From Polytrichum commune (lineage: Eukaryota > Streptophyta > Polytrichopsida > Polytrichales > Polytrichaceae), in contig OX485807.1 in assembly GCA_950295325.1 (NCBI GenBank), forward strand, positions 26,819,666 to 26,879,665: DNA of 60,000 nt, in the 5' to 3' direction. The translations under genes were made by a program, and so were the position numbers. The notes under the pieces are model-generated. The model was not told the DNA's origin and searched no databases. It saw only the letters and a list, made by a program, of their open reading frames with translations. Of this stretch, positions 23,331-34,754 are shown piece after piece; the stretch's first letter is position 1; each line of letters starts with the position of its first letter.

Positions 23331-26300
23331 TGTTCAGAGCAAGATTTAGATATGAACAAAGGATGGATTACAAGTAAGAGATAAATAGAAAACAATATCA
23401 ACCAACGAAGGCGTGGACTTACTCACATATATCGTGCAAAGGGGCATCTGGAATGGCCTCGTCATTATTACTCAGGTCGCCCGCAGTAGAGAAAGTTGAA
23501 GCATTTGGAGGTGGAACTGCCAGGGGTTTAAGGACTTCATAAAAGAGCATATAGTCGCTTTCTAAAGCCAGAATGTGGCGATTATATGCACGGGCTGTGC
23601 GAATAGTAGCTCCTGGAGAAATGGGAGAAATTAGGACATGAAACATGGTATGAAAATTAAAAGTAAAAATGGAAGGAGAAGTGGGTATGAGGTACCTGTG
23701 GAAGCGGTTAGGTCGGCGACAATACCATCTGGAGGAGATAATCCATGCACAAAGAGCTTCATGAGAACATCCGATTTCTCCTTCGGGCCTCGCCATGGCG
23801 AACCATCGTTTTTACGAATCAGCTGGGTCTCGGATGTGACAGGATTGAAGAGGACATCATCACATGCTAAGTCCACCTGAGGGATTGAAGGGTCTGGTTT
23901 GATCGTGAGGATCTTTGGCTGCCTAGCCTCAGAAGTAGGGACAGATCTGACTATAAGAATAGCCTTGAACTTCAAAGTCTGCAAAGGCACATCAAATAAT
24001 CAGCTAAGTCTTAAGAAGAAAAATCGGAATAGAAGAAAAAACTTAGTTAAAATAGTAGGAAAGAGAGAAGGACAAGAAACAAACATTTTTGGCTGGCACG
24101 AGGGGATTGGCAAGGTGCAAATAATTGATGATGGTCCACTCGTCAAGAACCTTCATCTTGTAATTCTTGAAAAATGATGAAATCTCCTTGCGAACCATGG
24201 GACTGTCGGGGTAGAAAAGAATGAAGGCTCCATCGTCATGCAAGTAGGAATATGCAAATCCCATGGTCACTTTAAGAAAAGTATCGGAGTACTCATTCCA
24301 AGGTGGGATCTGAGACGGGGGATTAGAAACTCCAGGAACTCTCTGCCTGTCAGGGTACTCAGTAATAAGCAAGTCCACTGCAGGTTTCTCAATGAGTTTG
24401 CCATCAAAGTAGAAGTGGCGTCCAGTGCCAACCTAAACCGGAGAGGAATGTAAGTCCTGGGAGTTCCGAGCTAGAACTTGACATTGAGAAAATGCCACAA
24501 AAATCCAACTACCAAACCTACAACATGACATTGAAAAAATGCCACAAAAATCCAACTACCTACCTACAACATGACATTGAAAAAATGAAAGCAATGTTGT
24601 AGTGAATTGGAAAATTAGGGGAAGACCTTGTTCAGAAAGTAAACAATGTTTTCGTAGTTGGTGCTGAACTTTCCAGTGATTGTCTTCTCCTCCACAATAC
24701 GAACAAAAGAATCATTCACAAGAAGTTGTTGAGAAGTATATGCGGTTGACAATGCAACAACCTTCACCTTCATGGGATGACGCTTAGGGGGAGACAAGAA
24801 CGTGGTGGCAGTACTGGACTCCGGGACATCAACTTTCTGGCGCTTCGTAATTGGCTCTGCTAGAAGTACTGAAGGACTTGGTGGTGATGCAGGAAGTCTA
24901 GATGCACTTGAAGCAAGTGCAGCATCTGGTGCAGAGAAGAGGGGCGGCGTCCCAACCGGGGAAGTGGCCCTCTGAACTTGATCAGAAACGGGAGCCTTCT
25001 TCTGCCGCGGTTGCCTCTTGGATTTTGAGGCCGGCCGTTGACTGGCAAGCACCTCAAGCGGAGTGTCGACGGTATCCGAGGGAGTCCCAGTTCGAAGGGA
25101 AGGTGGTTGGATGGAGTCTCGAAGAACGATGTCAAACGAAGGGGCCTTCGAAGCTGGGCAGTCAAGATACCAACCACATCACTCCCAGTGCACAGAATCC
25201 CATGATTTCATGATCCCTTCAGTGAGCATGAAATCCTCACTATCTCTCTCCAAGAAATTAACAAAGAAGGGAGGGGATCTAGAGATAGCCTTGGAGGGGA
25301 AGAGGACATATTTGAAGTACCGGTACAGGACACGGTGTAATGCTGGCTTGAACAAGTACTGTTTGTCGATAGTGTTGTTCTTATTCACTCCTTTCTCCAC
25401 TGCGAATTCGCGGAAAAATGCCGTGTCCCATAATGATATACGAATCTGCTCAATATAATAAAAAATGGTTGGAATTGGATCCCGGCCATCAGGTTGATAG
25501 TTGATGGTGGCCTTTTGATCACGCAGGACACCATCGAGAAGCTTTTGTGCTTCCACTGCCAACTGCATAGCACAACCGAGGAATTATGAACAAAGAAGAT
25601 AACAAATTTGCAATGGCCTAGCAATGAAAGTTCAAAAGCAAAAAAACAATTTTTGAGAACTCAACAAAGAGGGCGGGTGGAGAATCACATACTTGAGCCC
25701 ACCATGTTGCCTTATTCAACCAAGTGTGAAAGGCGTCATCGTTGAAACCTTGCTTGGGGAATTTCAGTTGCACCCGAAGACTTGGAGGCTGATTCCAGCG
25801 CTCAAGCCAAAGTACCTTCATGGAAGGATCCATGGCAGACACAGCCAACATCCACAACTTCTCTAACTTCATCTCAACACCGTCATCACGACACTCATAA
25901 TGAGTCTTCACTTCGGCAAGAAAAACAAGAGTGTTCTGAGGATCAGCAATTGGTAAGATCTTCTTCAACTCACTTTTGAAATGCACCTTGGCACGTGCAA
26001 CCGCCTTGCCAACGATGTCATCAACGCGTTGAGATGTCCAGTCCTCAGGGTTTGGATATCGATCATAAAATTTCCGCTCTACAGATGCAGCAACCACTCC
26101 AATTTCTTGCTAAGACATTTGAAAAGCAAGGAATTAGTATATTAGCAATGCGAAAATATAGAGGAAGTTAAAAGTGGGAATGAAACCATAGGAAGAGTAT
26201 AAAAACAATTAAACCTAGTAGAGTATGGAGGTGAGCGATACAGTTGTAAGGGTGAACCAAGTCTTGGTTTTAGGATTCTTCTGTTTTGTCTCCGCAGCTC

Positions 26301-27055
26301 GAACATCATCTTGAGACACCAAAGACTTGAAGAACTCCACTGGCTGTTTGGCAAGACTCTGAGTGCGGTAGAGCCGATGAACAAGGTTTGCAACCACATG
26401 TGAATTTTCATTTCTCCTGGGTGGCAGAAAATCAAGATGAAATGAGAGATGAGGTACCATGACAAAAATGAGATAAAATCAAGAGAGCATGTGATTGCAA
26501 TGAGAACATACCAGTTGACCTCGTGTAAGGCAATGAGCATGGATACAACATCCCCATTCACAACGAGAATAATACTCTCGACCGTATAATGCCAAGAAAT
26601 GTTATCCAGGTGGTCATTGTTGATAATGGGCATCCAAGCTTGGATGCGGTGGTTGTCATCCCAAACATGGAACATCTTCCCAGAAAAGACTTGGAGAGCT
26701 GGATCAGCGGTTAGCATGGCCTCAAATTCGTTGTTGACTGTCACCCAATGCTGACTCCAAGTGGAAATGATCTCCGCGGAAACGTCTGAAGTTTTGCCTT
26801 TATTGTCCTCCAGGGCAACATAAAAAACACCATTACCTTCCATGTAACCGTTCTTCTGGAAATGCGAAGCCAACTTACGGACATCATTCTTAAGGAAGGG
26901 ACGGACCACGGGAAGACAAACCATTCGACATAGAGGAATGAAGATTTTGGACTTGTTCTTCGGTTGAAATCGAAGTCCCTCAATCCTGGATTTGGTGCTG
27001 GGAATTTCATTAGAGACCATAGTATGGAGCTTCGAGCGAGCATCTATTAGATTGT

Positions 27056-28310
27056 CTGAAAATGAAGGCAAATTCATTTTGCATGATATTGCATGAGATA
27101 TTGCATGAGACTTCTGCCTCAAGAGAATGCGACATGTATATCAGCAGTCCAGAAAGCAATACGTGAATACAGAGCCAAAATCATGAATGAATGTTTATTT
27201 TGAAAATCCCACTAATGAGTTAATAGTAAACTGCAAATTGAACAGATGACAGCCATGTTTGGACTCGTGACCGACGCAGAACGTACCATCGGCAGGCTCA
27301 CCCGAAGAAGCTGAGGAAGTGCACAATGCCATATCAGTCAATAAAAGTCATAATAAAATTGTGTGCAAACAAAATGAACTCGATTTCTAAAATATCAGAA
27401 GAAGAGAGGCATTTGACTACATGGTGACTGACCCCTAACAATGTACGCACCTCATAATCGACAAGGTTCATTCACGAAATTGGAATGCAATACCAAACAT
27501 CATGAAATTGGAATGAATAAATAAACCCCACAAAGCAATGTGGAATGCACCTTCTCCACCATCTCCACCATCTCCACCATCTCCTCGACTCACAACACTC
27601 GCTTGAACTGAAACAAGTTCAACACAATGCCACCTTCAGCTCATGTCAGAAGCACCCACATTTGAATGAGGTACCTCAAGTGATGGTGAGATGATGAGGT
27701 TTGAAATGAATTGGATGTTTGTTTCAAGAAGGGAGGCATCAGACAGATGCTCGGATTTTTATAGACCTGAGTCATGATGTTGGTTTAATAGGCCTTCAGG
27801 TTGTGAGCCCGTTTGCCCGAGGCATGCCGCGTCGTGATGTGACATACTGCCGAAGTGGTCCTCCCGAACTGCACCTGCCGAACTCACTTGCAGGGAGAGA
27901 AAGATAGAGAGAGGAAAAAGCTTCAATCGTTTGAAGCTAATTAGAATAAGTTGTCTAGAACATGAAAAACGAACCTAACAACACCCACATACCTTGAGCC
28001 TTTTGGCTTCTTAGAGTTCAGAATCGATCTTAGTTTCTCATTAGATCCAATGAATGGGGAGAAGTGACCGCCAGTTACAGATGAACCAGTTACGTTTGAG
28101 AAATAACTGGTTGCAGTTTGAAGACTTCAGGAAAACTACCAATCAATTTAGAGGAATCTGTAGAGCATACCTCAAATTAATATAGGGAAATCGAAAGATC
28201 ACAACATGTAAAGCGGTTGGACTTTGGAAACACTACATTTCTCACTGATTATGCCCAAATCTCCCCGGACACTGGTTAGTTGCAGATGAAACTGTTGAGT
28301 TTGAGAAATA
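27056..28310. other. Y2 intronic region with unresolved small exons
   Basis: This should contain the Y2 counterparts of the short Y1 exons 2-5. Candidate short minus-strand exons with splice-like ends exist near 27545-27590 (Gly/Asp repeat) and 27300-27335, but neither can be verified by homology. The rest is unremarkable AT-rich sequence. Confidence 0.3.
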
Positions 28311-28403
28311 ATCGGTTGAAGTTCAAGACACCCCTAGCTTCAAATTCAGAAAGACTAAAGGATCGATAGGCCATGCTTTCACAATCCAACACTTGGTGAA
28401 TTC

Positions 28404-28448
<45 letters not shown>

Positions 28449-28723
28449 AACGACGCTATGAATGCTTGGCTGCCACAAGCCAGTTATCCCTGTGGAAGAC
28501 ACCCCTAGCTTGAAATTCAGGAAGAGTAAACAATCGATAGGCCATGCTTTCACAGTTTGAATTCGTACTGAAAATCAAAATCAAGTGAGCTTTTACCCTC
28601 GGCCGGCACCGGCTGGGGTGCCACCGGGCTTCAGTAGGGTAAAACTAACCTGTATCTAGACGGTCTAGATACAGATCACCGTTACCTACTGGTGGGTTTC
28701 ACAATCCAACACTTGGTGAATTC

Positions 28724-28768
<45 letters not shown>

Positions 28769-29245
28769 AACGACGCTATGAACGCTTGGCTGCCACAAGC
28801 CAGTTATCCCTGTGGAAGACACCCCTAGCTTGAAATTCAGGAAGACTAAAGGATCGATAGGCCATGCTTTCACAGTTTGAATTCGTACTGAAAATCAAAA
28901 TCAAGTGAGCTTTTACCCTCGGCCGGCACCGGCTGGGGTGCCACCGGGCTTCAGTAGGGTAAAACTAACCTGGATCGGCCACTGAAAACCGCTGAAAATC
29001 AAAATCAAGTGAGCTTTTACCCTCGGCCGGCACCGGCTGGGGTGCCACCGGGCATAAGTAGGGTAAAACTAACCTGGATCGGCCACTGAAAACCGATCTA
29101 GACGGTTTGGAAACATATTTCTATTCCCGTTGAGCTCATCTTAGAGCGTTATCTTTTAGAAGATGTGCCGCCAAACTCCCCACCTGAGAATGTCTTCCAC
29201 CTGGATCGGCCACTGAAGGGCCTCGGCCGGCACCGGCTGGGGTGC
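28311..29245 (-). rRNA. Shuffled and repeated antisense 25S rRNA segments in Y2 intron
   Basis: On the minus strand this is large-subunit rRNA sequence cut into pieces and reassembled. Landmarks (plus strand): CTAAAGGATCGATAGGCCAT, CACTTGGTGAATTCTGCTTC, GGCTGCCACAAGCCAGTTAT, GAAAATCAAAATCAAGTGAG and GAGCTCATCTTAG. The block around GGCTGCCACAAGCC occurs twice, and the AATCAAAATCAAGTGAGC block three times. Each of those three is followed by a GC-rich motif, CGGCCGGCACCGGCTGGGG, that interrupts the rRNA. A fourth copy of that motif is near 29222. The region lies between the first exon and the ParB exon of Y2, in the sense orientation of Y2. It cannot make an rRNA. Confidence 0.8.
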
Positions 29246-29247
29246 CT

Positions 29248-29450
29248 AGGCCAGAGAGAGGAAGAGAGGGATAGGGAGAGAGAGAGGGAGAGAGGGAGAG
29301 CGAGAGCGAGAGAGGTAGAGAGAGAGGGAGAGCGAGACAGAGAGAAAGAGGGAGAGACTCGGAGAGAGAGAGAAAGAGGGAGAGACTCAGAGAGAGAGAG
29401 AAAGAGGTAGAGAGAGGGAGAGAGGGAGAGGGAGAGAGGGAGAGAGGCTG
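29248..29450. repeat. Purine-only GAGAGG/GAGAGA tract
   Basis: About 200 bp of nearly pure purine on the plus strand (GAGAGAGAGGGAGAGAGGGA-type), in the first large intron region of Y2. On the Y2 sense strand it is a long polypyrimidine tract. Frames encoding Ser-Leu repeats here are composition artefacts. Confidence 0.9.
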
Positions 29451-29689
29451 ATACCAGGGCGACACCAAGGCCAACCACCCCCCACCCGCAGGCTGCACTT
29501 TTCGGACCCGCCTGTGTGACCCTGTTTGTGAGCGGGTTTAAGGGCTGGCCTTGGTCGCGAAAAAAATTGCCTGCCCGATAGTCATTGCAACACTAGAAAT
29601 CTATAATTCTCCCCACCGATACCAACTCGGGCAGCAATAATTCACTTGTTGGGTTTAGACTATACTATAAGCGATAATTTATCGCGCAC

Positions 29690-29845
29690 GGGGAGGCCAG
29701 CCAGCACCGGCGGGGTATCTCAGTCACCTGGACGTGCGGGGGTATCTCTGTCGCTTGAAAATGAAAAACTAAATTTCAGTTCCTGCAATTACAAAAATTT
29801 TGCCACCAAGAGGGCAGCCGGCACCGGCGGGGTGTCTAGAGCGCC
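29690..29845. repeat. Two further copies of a CAGCCGGCACCGGCGGGGT-type motif
   Basis: CCAGCCAGCACCGGCGGGGT (near 29698) and GCAGCCGGCACCGGCGGGGT (near 29813) resemble the GC-rich motif that punctuates the rDNA pieces at 28603, 28920, 29022 and 29222. The rest of 29450-30345 shows no other recognisable feature and should be Y2 intron 1. Confidence 0.55.
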
Positions 29846-30702
29846 TCCGCGCTGAAAGTAAAAAACTGAAACCCTTGTTTGGTTGCTGCACCGACCCAAG
29901 AGGAAAAACACTGCACCTCTACGCTGCGACTCAACGTGTGAAAGCGCGCGCCTGTCCATCGCATTCCAATATCGAAAGGCGAGAGGGAGAGTTTCATTGG
30001 GGTTTCAGGTTTCAAGGCTCACCTGCGATGTCGCCCTCGAGGTTGCGCACCTCCGTTGTCGACGACTCTCCAAGCTGTCTCGATGAACTACCTCTTTGAT
30101 TGCCCGCGGTGACCTCCCTGGTGTCCATGGCTGTCGGCGCAGGATTCATCTGCCACAGCTTGCGACCCTCTCAAAAACTTGACCTTTGCTGTTCTAGGGT
30201 TTCCGCTTGCCTAAACCTCTCAATAGCACCTGCCCGCCCTTCTATCCTCCACAATGCCCGCCCTACTAGCCTCTACAAAACCCTCCAACTCTTCCGTTCC
30301 GCTTGCCCCAACTCTTGTTCTAAAATTTTAAGTTTCGAGACTTACCGAGTCCTCCTCTCTGTCGTCCTTGTCATCGCTCCTTGGGGCATCGTGAGCTTCA
30401 CTGTCGGAGCTTCCCCCTTCTTGCGTTTCTGGTATGCCTTCTAGTTGGTTCTCCTGTCCTTCATCATTGTAGCTGAGCACCTTCGCAATATCGGTAATGT
30501 CACACCTCTCCTCGCTTGAACGCCTCGTCCGCACCATTTTGTTGCGCTTCAAAGACTTTGCACTTGTAAAGAGGAGACCACGTTTGCGTCTCTTTCTTGA
30601 ACTCACTCCCAGCATTCTGATCTCGCTCACTACAAATTACTTCAGATTGCTCTTATATGATTTAAAGGTCTACATTTTCGAGCCTTAGAAGACTCTTCTT
30701 AA

Positions 30703-30715
30703 ACCCTAAACCCAT
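30703..30715 (+). promoter_or_regulatory. Telo-box-like motif upstream of Y2
   Basis: AAACCCTAAACCC lies about 90 bp upstream of the Y2 start codon. AAACCCTAA telo-boxes are known plant promoter elements. A similar motif stands immediately upstream of the FAR1-like MULE at 47173-47190. Confidence 0.4.
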
Positions 30716-31192
30716 TTATTACATTTCAAAATATACATTTATTACCTGGGAAGATTTTAAGGACTACCGAAATCCATCCATTCTCTGAATTATTCCAGCG
30801 GGTTTTTAACCATATATAGATGAACATGTGGATCATCCATGCTGGACCTAGATACCATGCGTCTAACATCTACCATTAAACTCGGCTGGCTGCGTTGTAT
30901 TATAGAGCCTGCGCCGTCAAAGCCCACGTCTTATTCCAGTCAATTTCTAATTCCGAAGCCCACGTCTTATTCCACTCAATGTCTGACATGTCAAGTTGTT
31001 CATTTCAAGCTGCGGACAATTAATGCATATCGTTGTTGAGAGGTTCATACTAATGCATATCCATTTTTTAATTGCGATTCCTTACCACGTTTCACAGTAA
31101 TTGTAATTATTTAGGCTGATGTATACCACCACATGATTAGACAAAGTTTGGTAGCCTGGATTCAGGGTATCCCTAAACCGGTGTTTTGGCGC

Positions 31193-31201
31193 TTATAAAT
31201 T
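31193..31201 (+). promoter_or_regulatory. TATA-like box for transposase B
   Basis: TTATAAATT lies about 80 bp before the ATG at 31282, with a CT-rich leader (CTCTCTCTTCAG...) between. Copy A has TATATATT at about 18671, about 55 bp before its ATG. The position is plausible for a plant core promoter; no other evidence. Confidence 0.4.
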
Positions 31202-33171
31202 TCAGAACTCTCTCTTCAGATCGTCTCTTGAATTCCCTCTTTGATCCAATTTGTTCTTCTTCCTCTGTTGTTTACGGTTCAATGGCCTTCATTCGTGCTG
31301 ATTCGCATTCTATGCCGGTTACGTTTCCTTTGGGTGCGAATGGTTATGCCATTGTTAGCTCAACTACGCTTAGTCTGAGGTTCCAATTTCGTGAAGATGC
31401 ACTGTATGTCAAGGAGGAGGTTTTTGACAATGACTCTGGAATCCTCTTGCACGCAATTGGTCAGTTGCATAGTACGAACGATGCCGGTATGTTTTGGTTG
31501 CTTAAACCCGGAAAGTATCGAGTATACGGACTTCCTGATTCTGTTATGCCTGCTTCCACTAAAATACTCACTCCTCGACAGTCGTCCACTGTTAGCATTG
31601 ATCCCTTCGTTCCTATACAAGTCAAAGTAGAACCTGATCATCATACCATCCATAACCTCAGTGACGATTCCGATAGTGAGGACGTCCTTGTTTCAGACTC
31701 AAATTTGTTTGAGACAAGTACCCCTGTGCAGCCCTCCGCTTTAGCATTCATTCGTGCTGATGATCATCCTGTGCCAATCACTTTTCCCGTTGGTCCTGCT
31801 GGTTATGCCACCGTCAGTGAACGAAGCCTTGCTCTCCAATTTCTATTCAAAAAGGAGTCTGTCCACATTGAGGAAGAAATTTTTGAATCCAAATCACCTC
31901 AAGCTAGTCAAAGTATTGGACAACTCTCTTTCAGGAATGATGACGGGAAGGTTTGGTTCTTGAAGCCAGGAAAATTTCGGGCCTACGGAATCTCTATTTC
32001 TGTCATGGATGCATCTACCGAGTTACTTACTTCCAGAGAGTCGTCCATGTCATCCGTTCATACACCATCTCTTAGAAAAGTGAAGATTGAGCCTGGACTC
32101 CGTACTATCTATGAATTGAGAGACTCTTGCTCTTTTCCAAATGTCGATGTCAGCCACATGTTTGAGAAATGTAGTACAAAATATCTACCCAAAGACCCCG
32201 ATTCACAACCTACTAGCAATTATACTGGCAAGTCTACTAGTAAGTCTACTAGTGTCATAGATTCACTGAAACAACTTGCATCCAGAAAGAGGTCAAAGAA
32301 CGTTCTTTCCAAAATCGATTATGAAACTATTACAATAGAGAGGGTTAAGTACCTCCCGCCTACATTGGACGAAGATATCATTTTTGAATTTCCACCACTC
32401 GGGTGTCACGCTAGGCAGACTGTAGCGAAACAGCTTCGTGGTATGGACAAACGTTTCGATGGCCACGCCTGGACCCGAACTATCACGTCCAACATCTCTA
32501 ACGATTTTGGTCTCACTTTTCAAACCTCTTCTTGTTTAGGTCATTTGCGGTGCGATAATGTTGACTGTGAGTTCCTTACTCGAGTACACCGCACCACACC
32601 TATTAATGAAACGGAGTGGGAGGGCAACTCATCTTTGCCCTTTGAGTGTGGTACCATGCCTCCCAAGGATTCAACCATCGTCTGTTCCATTTGTAAGGTT
32701 TCGCCGACTTGTGTTGCCTTGTGTCCGGCTGGGATTTATTATGTAGTTGGATCAGAATCTATGACTCGGGCTTGTATTCACTTCGGAATCCATGCCCATC
32801 CGGTCAAAACTGGTGATTATCGCGACTCCATTGAGCATCCTACCAGCTTCCTGAGTGAACAAATTCAAAACACTCTTACAGCTACCAACTCCGCTTTAGT
32901 TTTGGAAGTTAGCAAAGACTTAGTTGGAGACATGCTCCTAGCGCCTGAGGGTTCACAATCAAAATCCCTCTTTGTAGATGACCTCCTGCCTTTGTTTGAT
33001 CGTTGTAAGCACCTTACTTCGCCTAGCATCCGTAATACTGTATCGGGTTTCAAATACATCCGTAGATTTGGGGTTGAGGATAGCATCACCAAACTTCATG
33101 GGTCAAGCAACTGGCCTTATGTCCAGGAGAACAAGTTTCCAGGCCAAGGAGCGGAAACTGACAAGGTCTTT

Positions 33172-34754
33172 TGTGAGGCCAAATCCACCACCCTTAAGCG
33201 TCCTAGTCCGGGTGATGGCTCTGAGAATCACACGTATCTCTTACAACCTTGAACCATGTACAAAGAACGCATATTGTCTTCACTCATCGTGCTTTATTAA
33301 TGTTAGCCTCTTGGCTTGTGCTAGAGGTGGCCTTCTCAAAAGTCCACCCCGCGGCTTTAGCCACACATGCCCTTAAGGACATTCCCCTTGCTCGTTTAAC
33401 CTTCACTTCTTTTTTCTTGTCATCGCAAGAGTCTTCCACCTTCTCCATTAACAATGCAAGTGAGTTATTTTGACCGGGAGCTTCAAGTGTTGAAAAACAC
33501 TTTACTCAACGGCTACACACACTCATACAATCCCACACGTAGCACAACTAGCCTAATAGGTCTAACTACTTAGCCACCCCTAAGTGGTCTAATGTAATCT
33601 AGTTTTTTATATGCTAACACCCACTAATTGGGTGTAGCCTTGCTAACCCCTAAATATCATTAATGGTAGTTTGTTGCTAAGCAACTCCAGCCACAGTTGG
33701 CCGAGGCCTTCGCTGCCTCAGTAACCAGAACTCCAGCCAGTTGGCCGAGGCCTTCGCTGCCTCAGTAACCAGAACTCTAGCCAGTTGGCCGAGGCCTTCG
33801 CTACCCAGTAACCAGAACTCCAGCCAGTTGGCCGAGACCTTCGCTGCCCAGTAACCAGAACTCCAGCCAGTTGGCCGAGGCCTTCGCTGCCCAGTAACCA
33901 AAACTCCAGCCACAGTTGGCCGAGGCCTTCGCTGCCTCAGTAACCAGAACTCCAACCAGTTGGCTGAGGCCTTCGCTGCCTCAGTAACCAGAACTCCAGC
34001 CTAGTTGGCCAGCCTTCAAATACCCGAATGGGTAACCCCCTACTAGTTGCGCCTTAACACAACCCCCTTCATTCACTAACCAAATGTTTTCTAAGGTTCT
34101 CTTACTCTTTCCTTTCCCTTGCTCCTAATGAACTAATCTAACACACTAGTTTCACTAACTACTAACTAATCAACACATGCAACCCTACTCCTAAGAGTTC
34201 ACTCCCTTGGGAGGTATTGAGAGAGAGAGAGTTATCCAATTAACTTCACTAAAAACTAATAATCCACACACGTGGCTTAAGCTCTTAAGAGCTTGCTCCC
34301 TTGAGAGCGTTTGATGGAGAGAGTTGCAAATGAGAGAAAGAACACCTTAAGTAGCAAAGAGGGAGAGAGGGGGAGAGAGGTGAGGATAGGGTGAGAGGAT
34401 TAGCACCTCCAATCACAATCCTTTAACCCTCTCCTCCAAAGTAGGGACTAATCCCCATCCACCAAGCTTCCTTCTTCCTAAACTACCAAGGTGGATCCAA
34501 AAGTGGGCATTTAACCCGCGGAGCTCACCTTGCTTCACCTTGCTTCACCTTACCCACTACTCACATAATCAAGGCATCTTCTTATTGAAATCAAACCTTG
34601 AAATAACTACACCACACATTCTAATGCCTGAACTTAAATCCACACCACACTTCACTCTTTTTATGTTTTGTGAATAATCATAACACATCAAAGTCAAACT
34701 AAAATTGGTTTCGAAGAGTTAATCACCACATGTGGGCACCATTTTGGGCTCACA
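33172..34754 (+). mobile_element. Solo LTR (1,583 bp) inserted in transposase B
   Basis: It begins TGTGAGGCCAAA and ends TTTGGGCTCACA (TG...CA, near-perfect 12-bp terminal inversion). It is flanked by the direct repeat TCTTT (33167-33171 and 34755-34759), the 5-bp duplication typical of LTR retrotransposon integration. Copy A gives the empty site: AAGGTCTTTGTGTTCAAGATG at about 20174. No internal coding region is seen, so a solo LTR left by LTR-LTR recombination is the simplest reading; a non-autonomous element is possible. The first ~1.2 kb matches the minus-oriented element at 8855-10769. Confidence 0.9.
33680..34015. repeat. Minisatellite inside the solo LTR
   Basis: About eight imperfect ~42-bp units containing CCAGTTGGCCGAGGCCTTCG and CAGTAACCAGAACTC. 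It sits at the position held by an unrelated-looking ~38-bp array in the other LTR copy (9880-10175). Confidence 0.9.

Larger units (their letters stand above)
23419..30615 (-). pseudogene. Gene Y2: ParB/Srx-like domain plus N4/N6 DNA methyltransferase
   Basis: A multi-exon minus-strand gene, divergent from transposase B. Exons: 30346-30615 (basic then acidic), uncertain exons to 27056, 26512-27055, 26215-26416, 25693-26109, 24627-25562, 24085-24432, 23696-23978 and 23419-23612, with phases consistent from 27055 on. ParB/Srx-like part: LPVVRP, VFYVAL, MFHVWDDNHRIQAW, then SHVVANLVHRLY. Methyltransferase part: VDLLITEYP in the motif IV position, GAFILFYPDS (strand 5), PKEKSDVLMKLF (motif X), DGIVADLTASTGATIRTA and NRHILALESDYMLFYEVL (motif I and the acidic end of strand 2). 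Order IV-X-I is that of beta-class N4C/N6A enzymes. Motif IV lacks canonical (D/N/S)PP(Y/F/W), so activity is doubtful. Lesions: in-frame TGA 25179-25181 before CGWYLDC, and TAG 26215-26217 at an exon end. Confidence 0.7.

Noticed and set aside
29136-29498. Minus-strand Ser-Leu repeat protein
   Set aside because: An artefact of the GAGAGG purine tract; no start context and no conservation.
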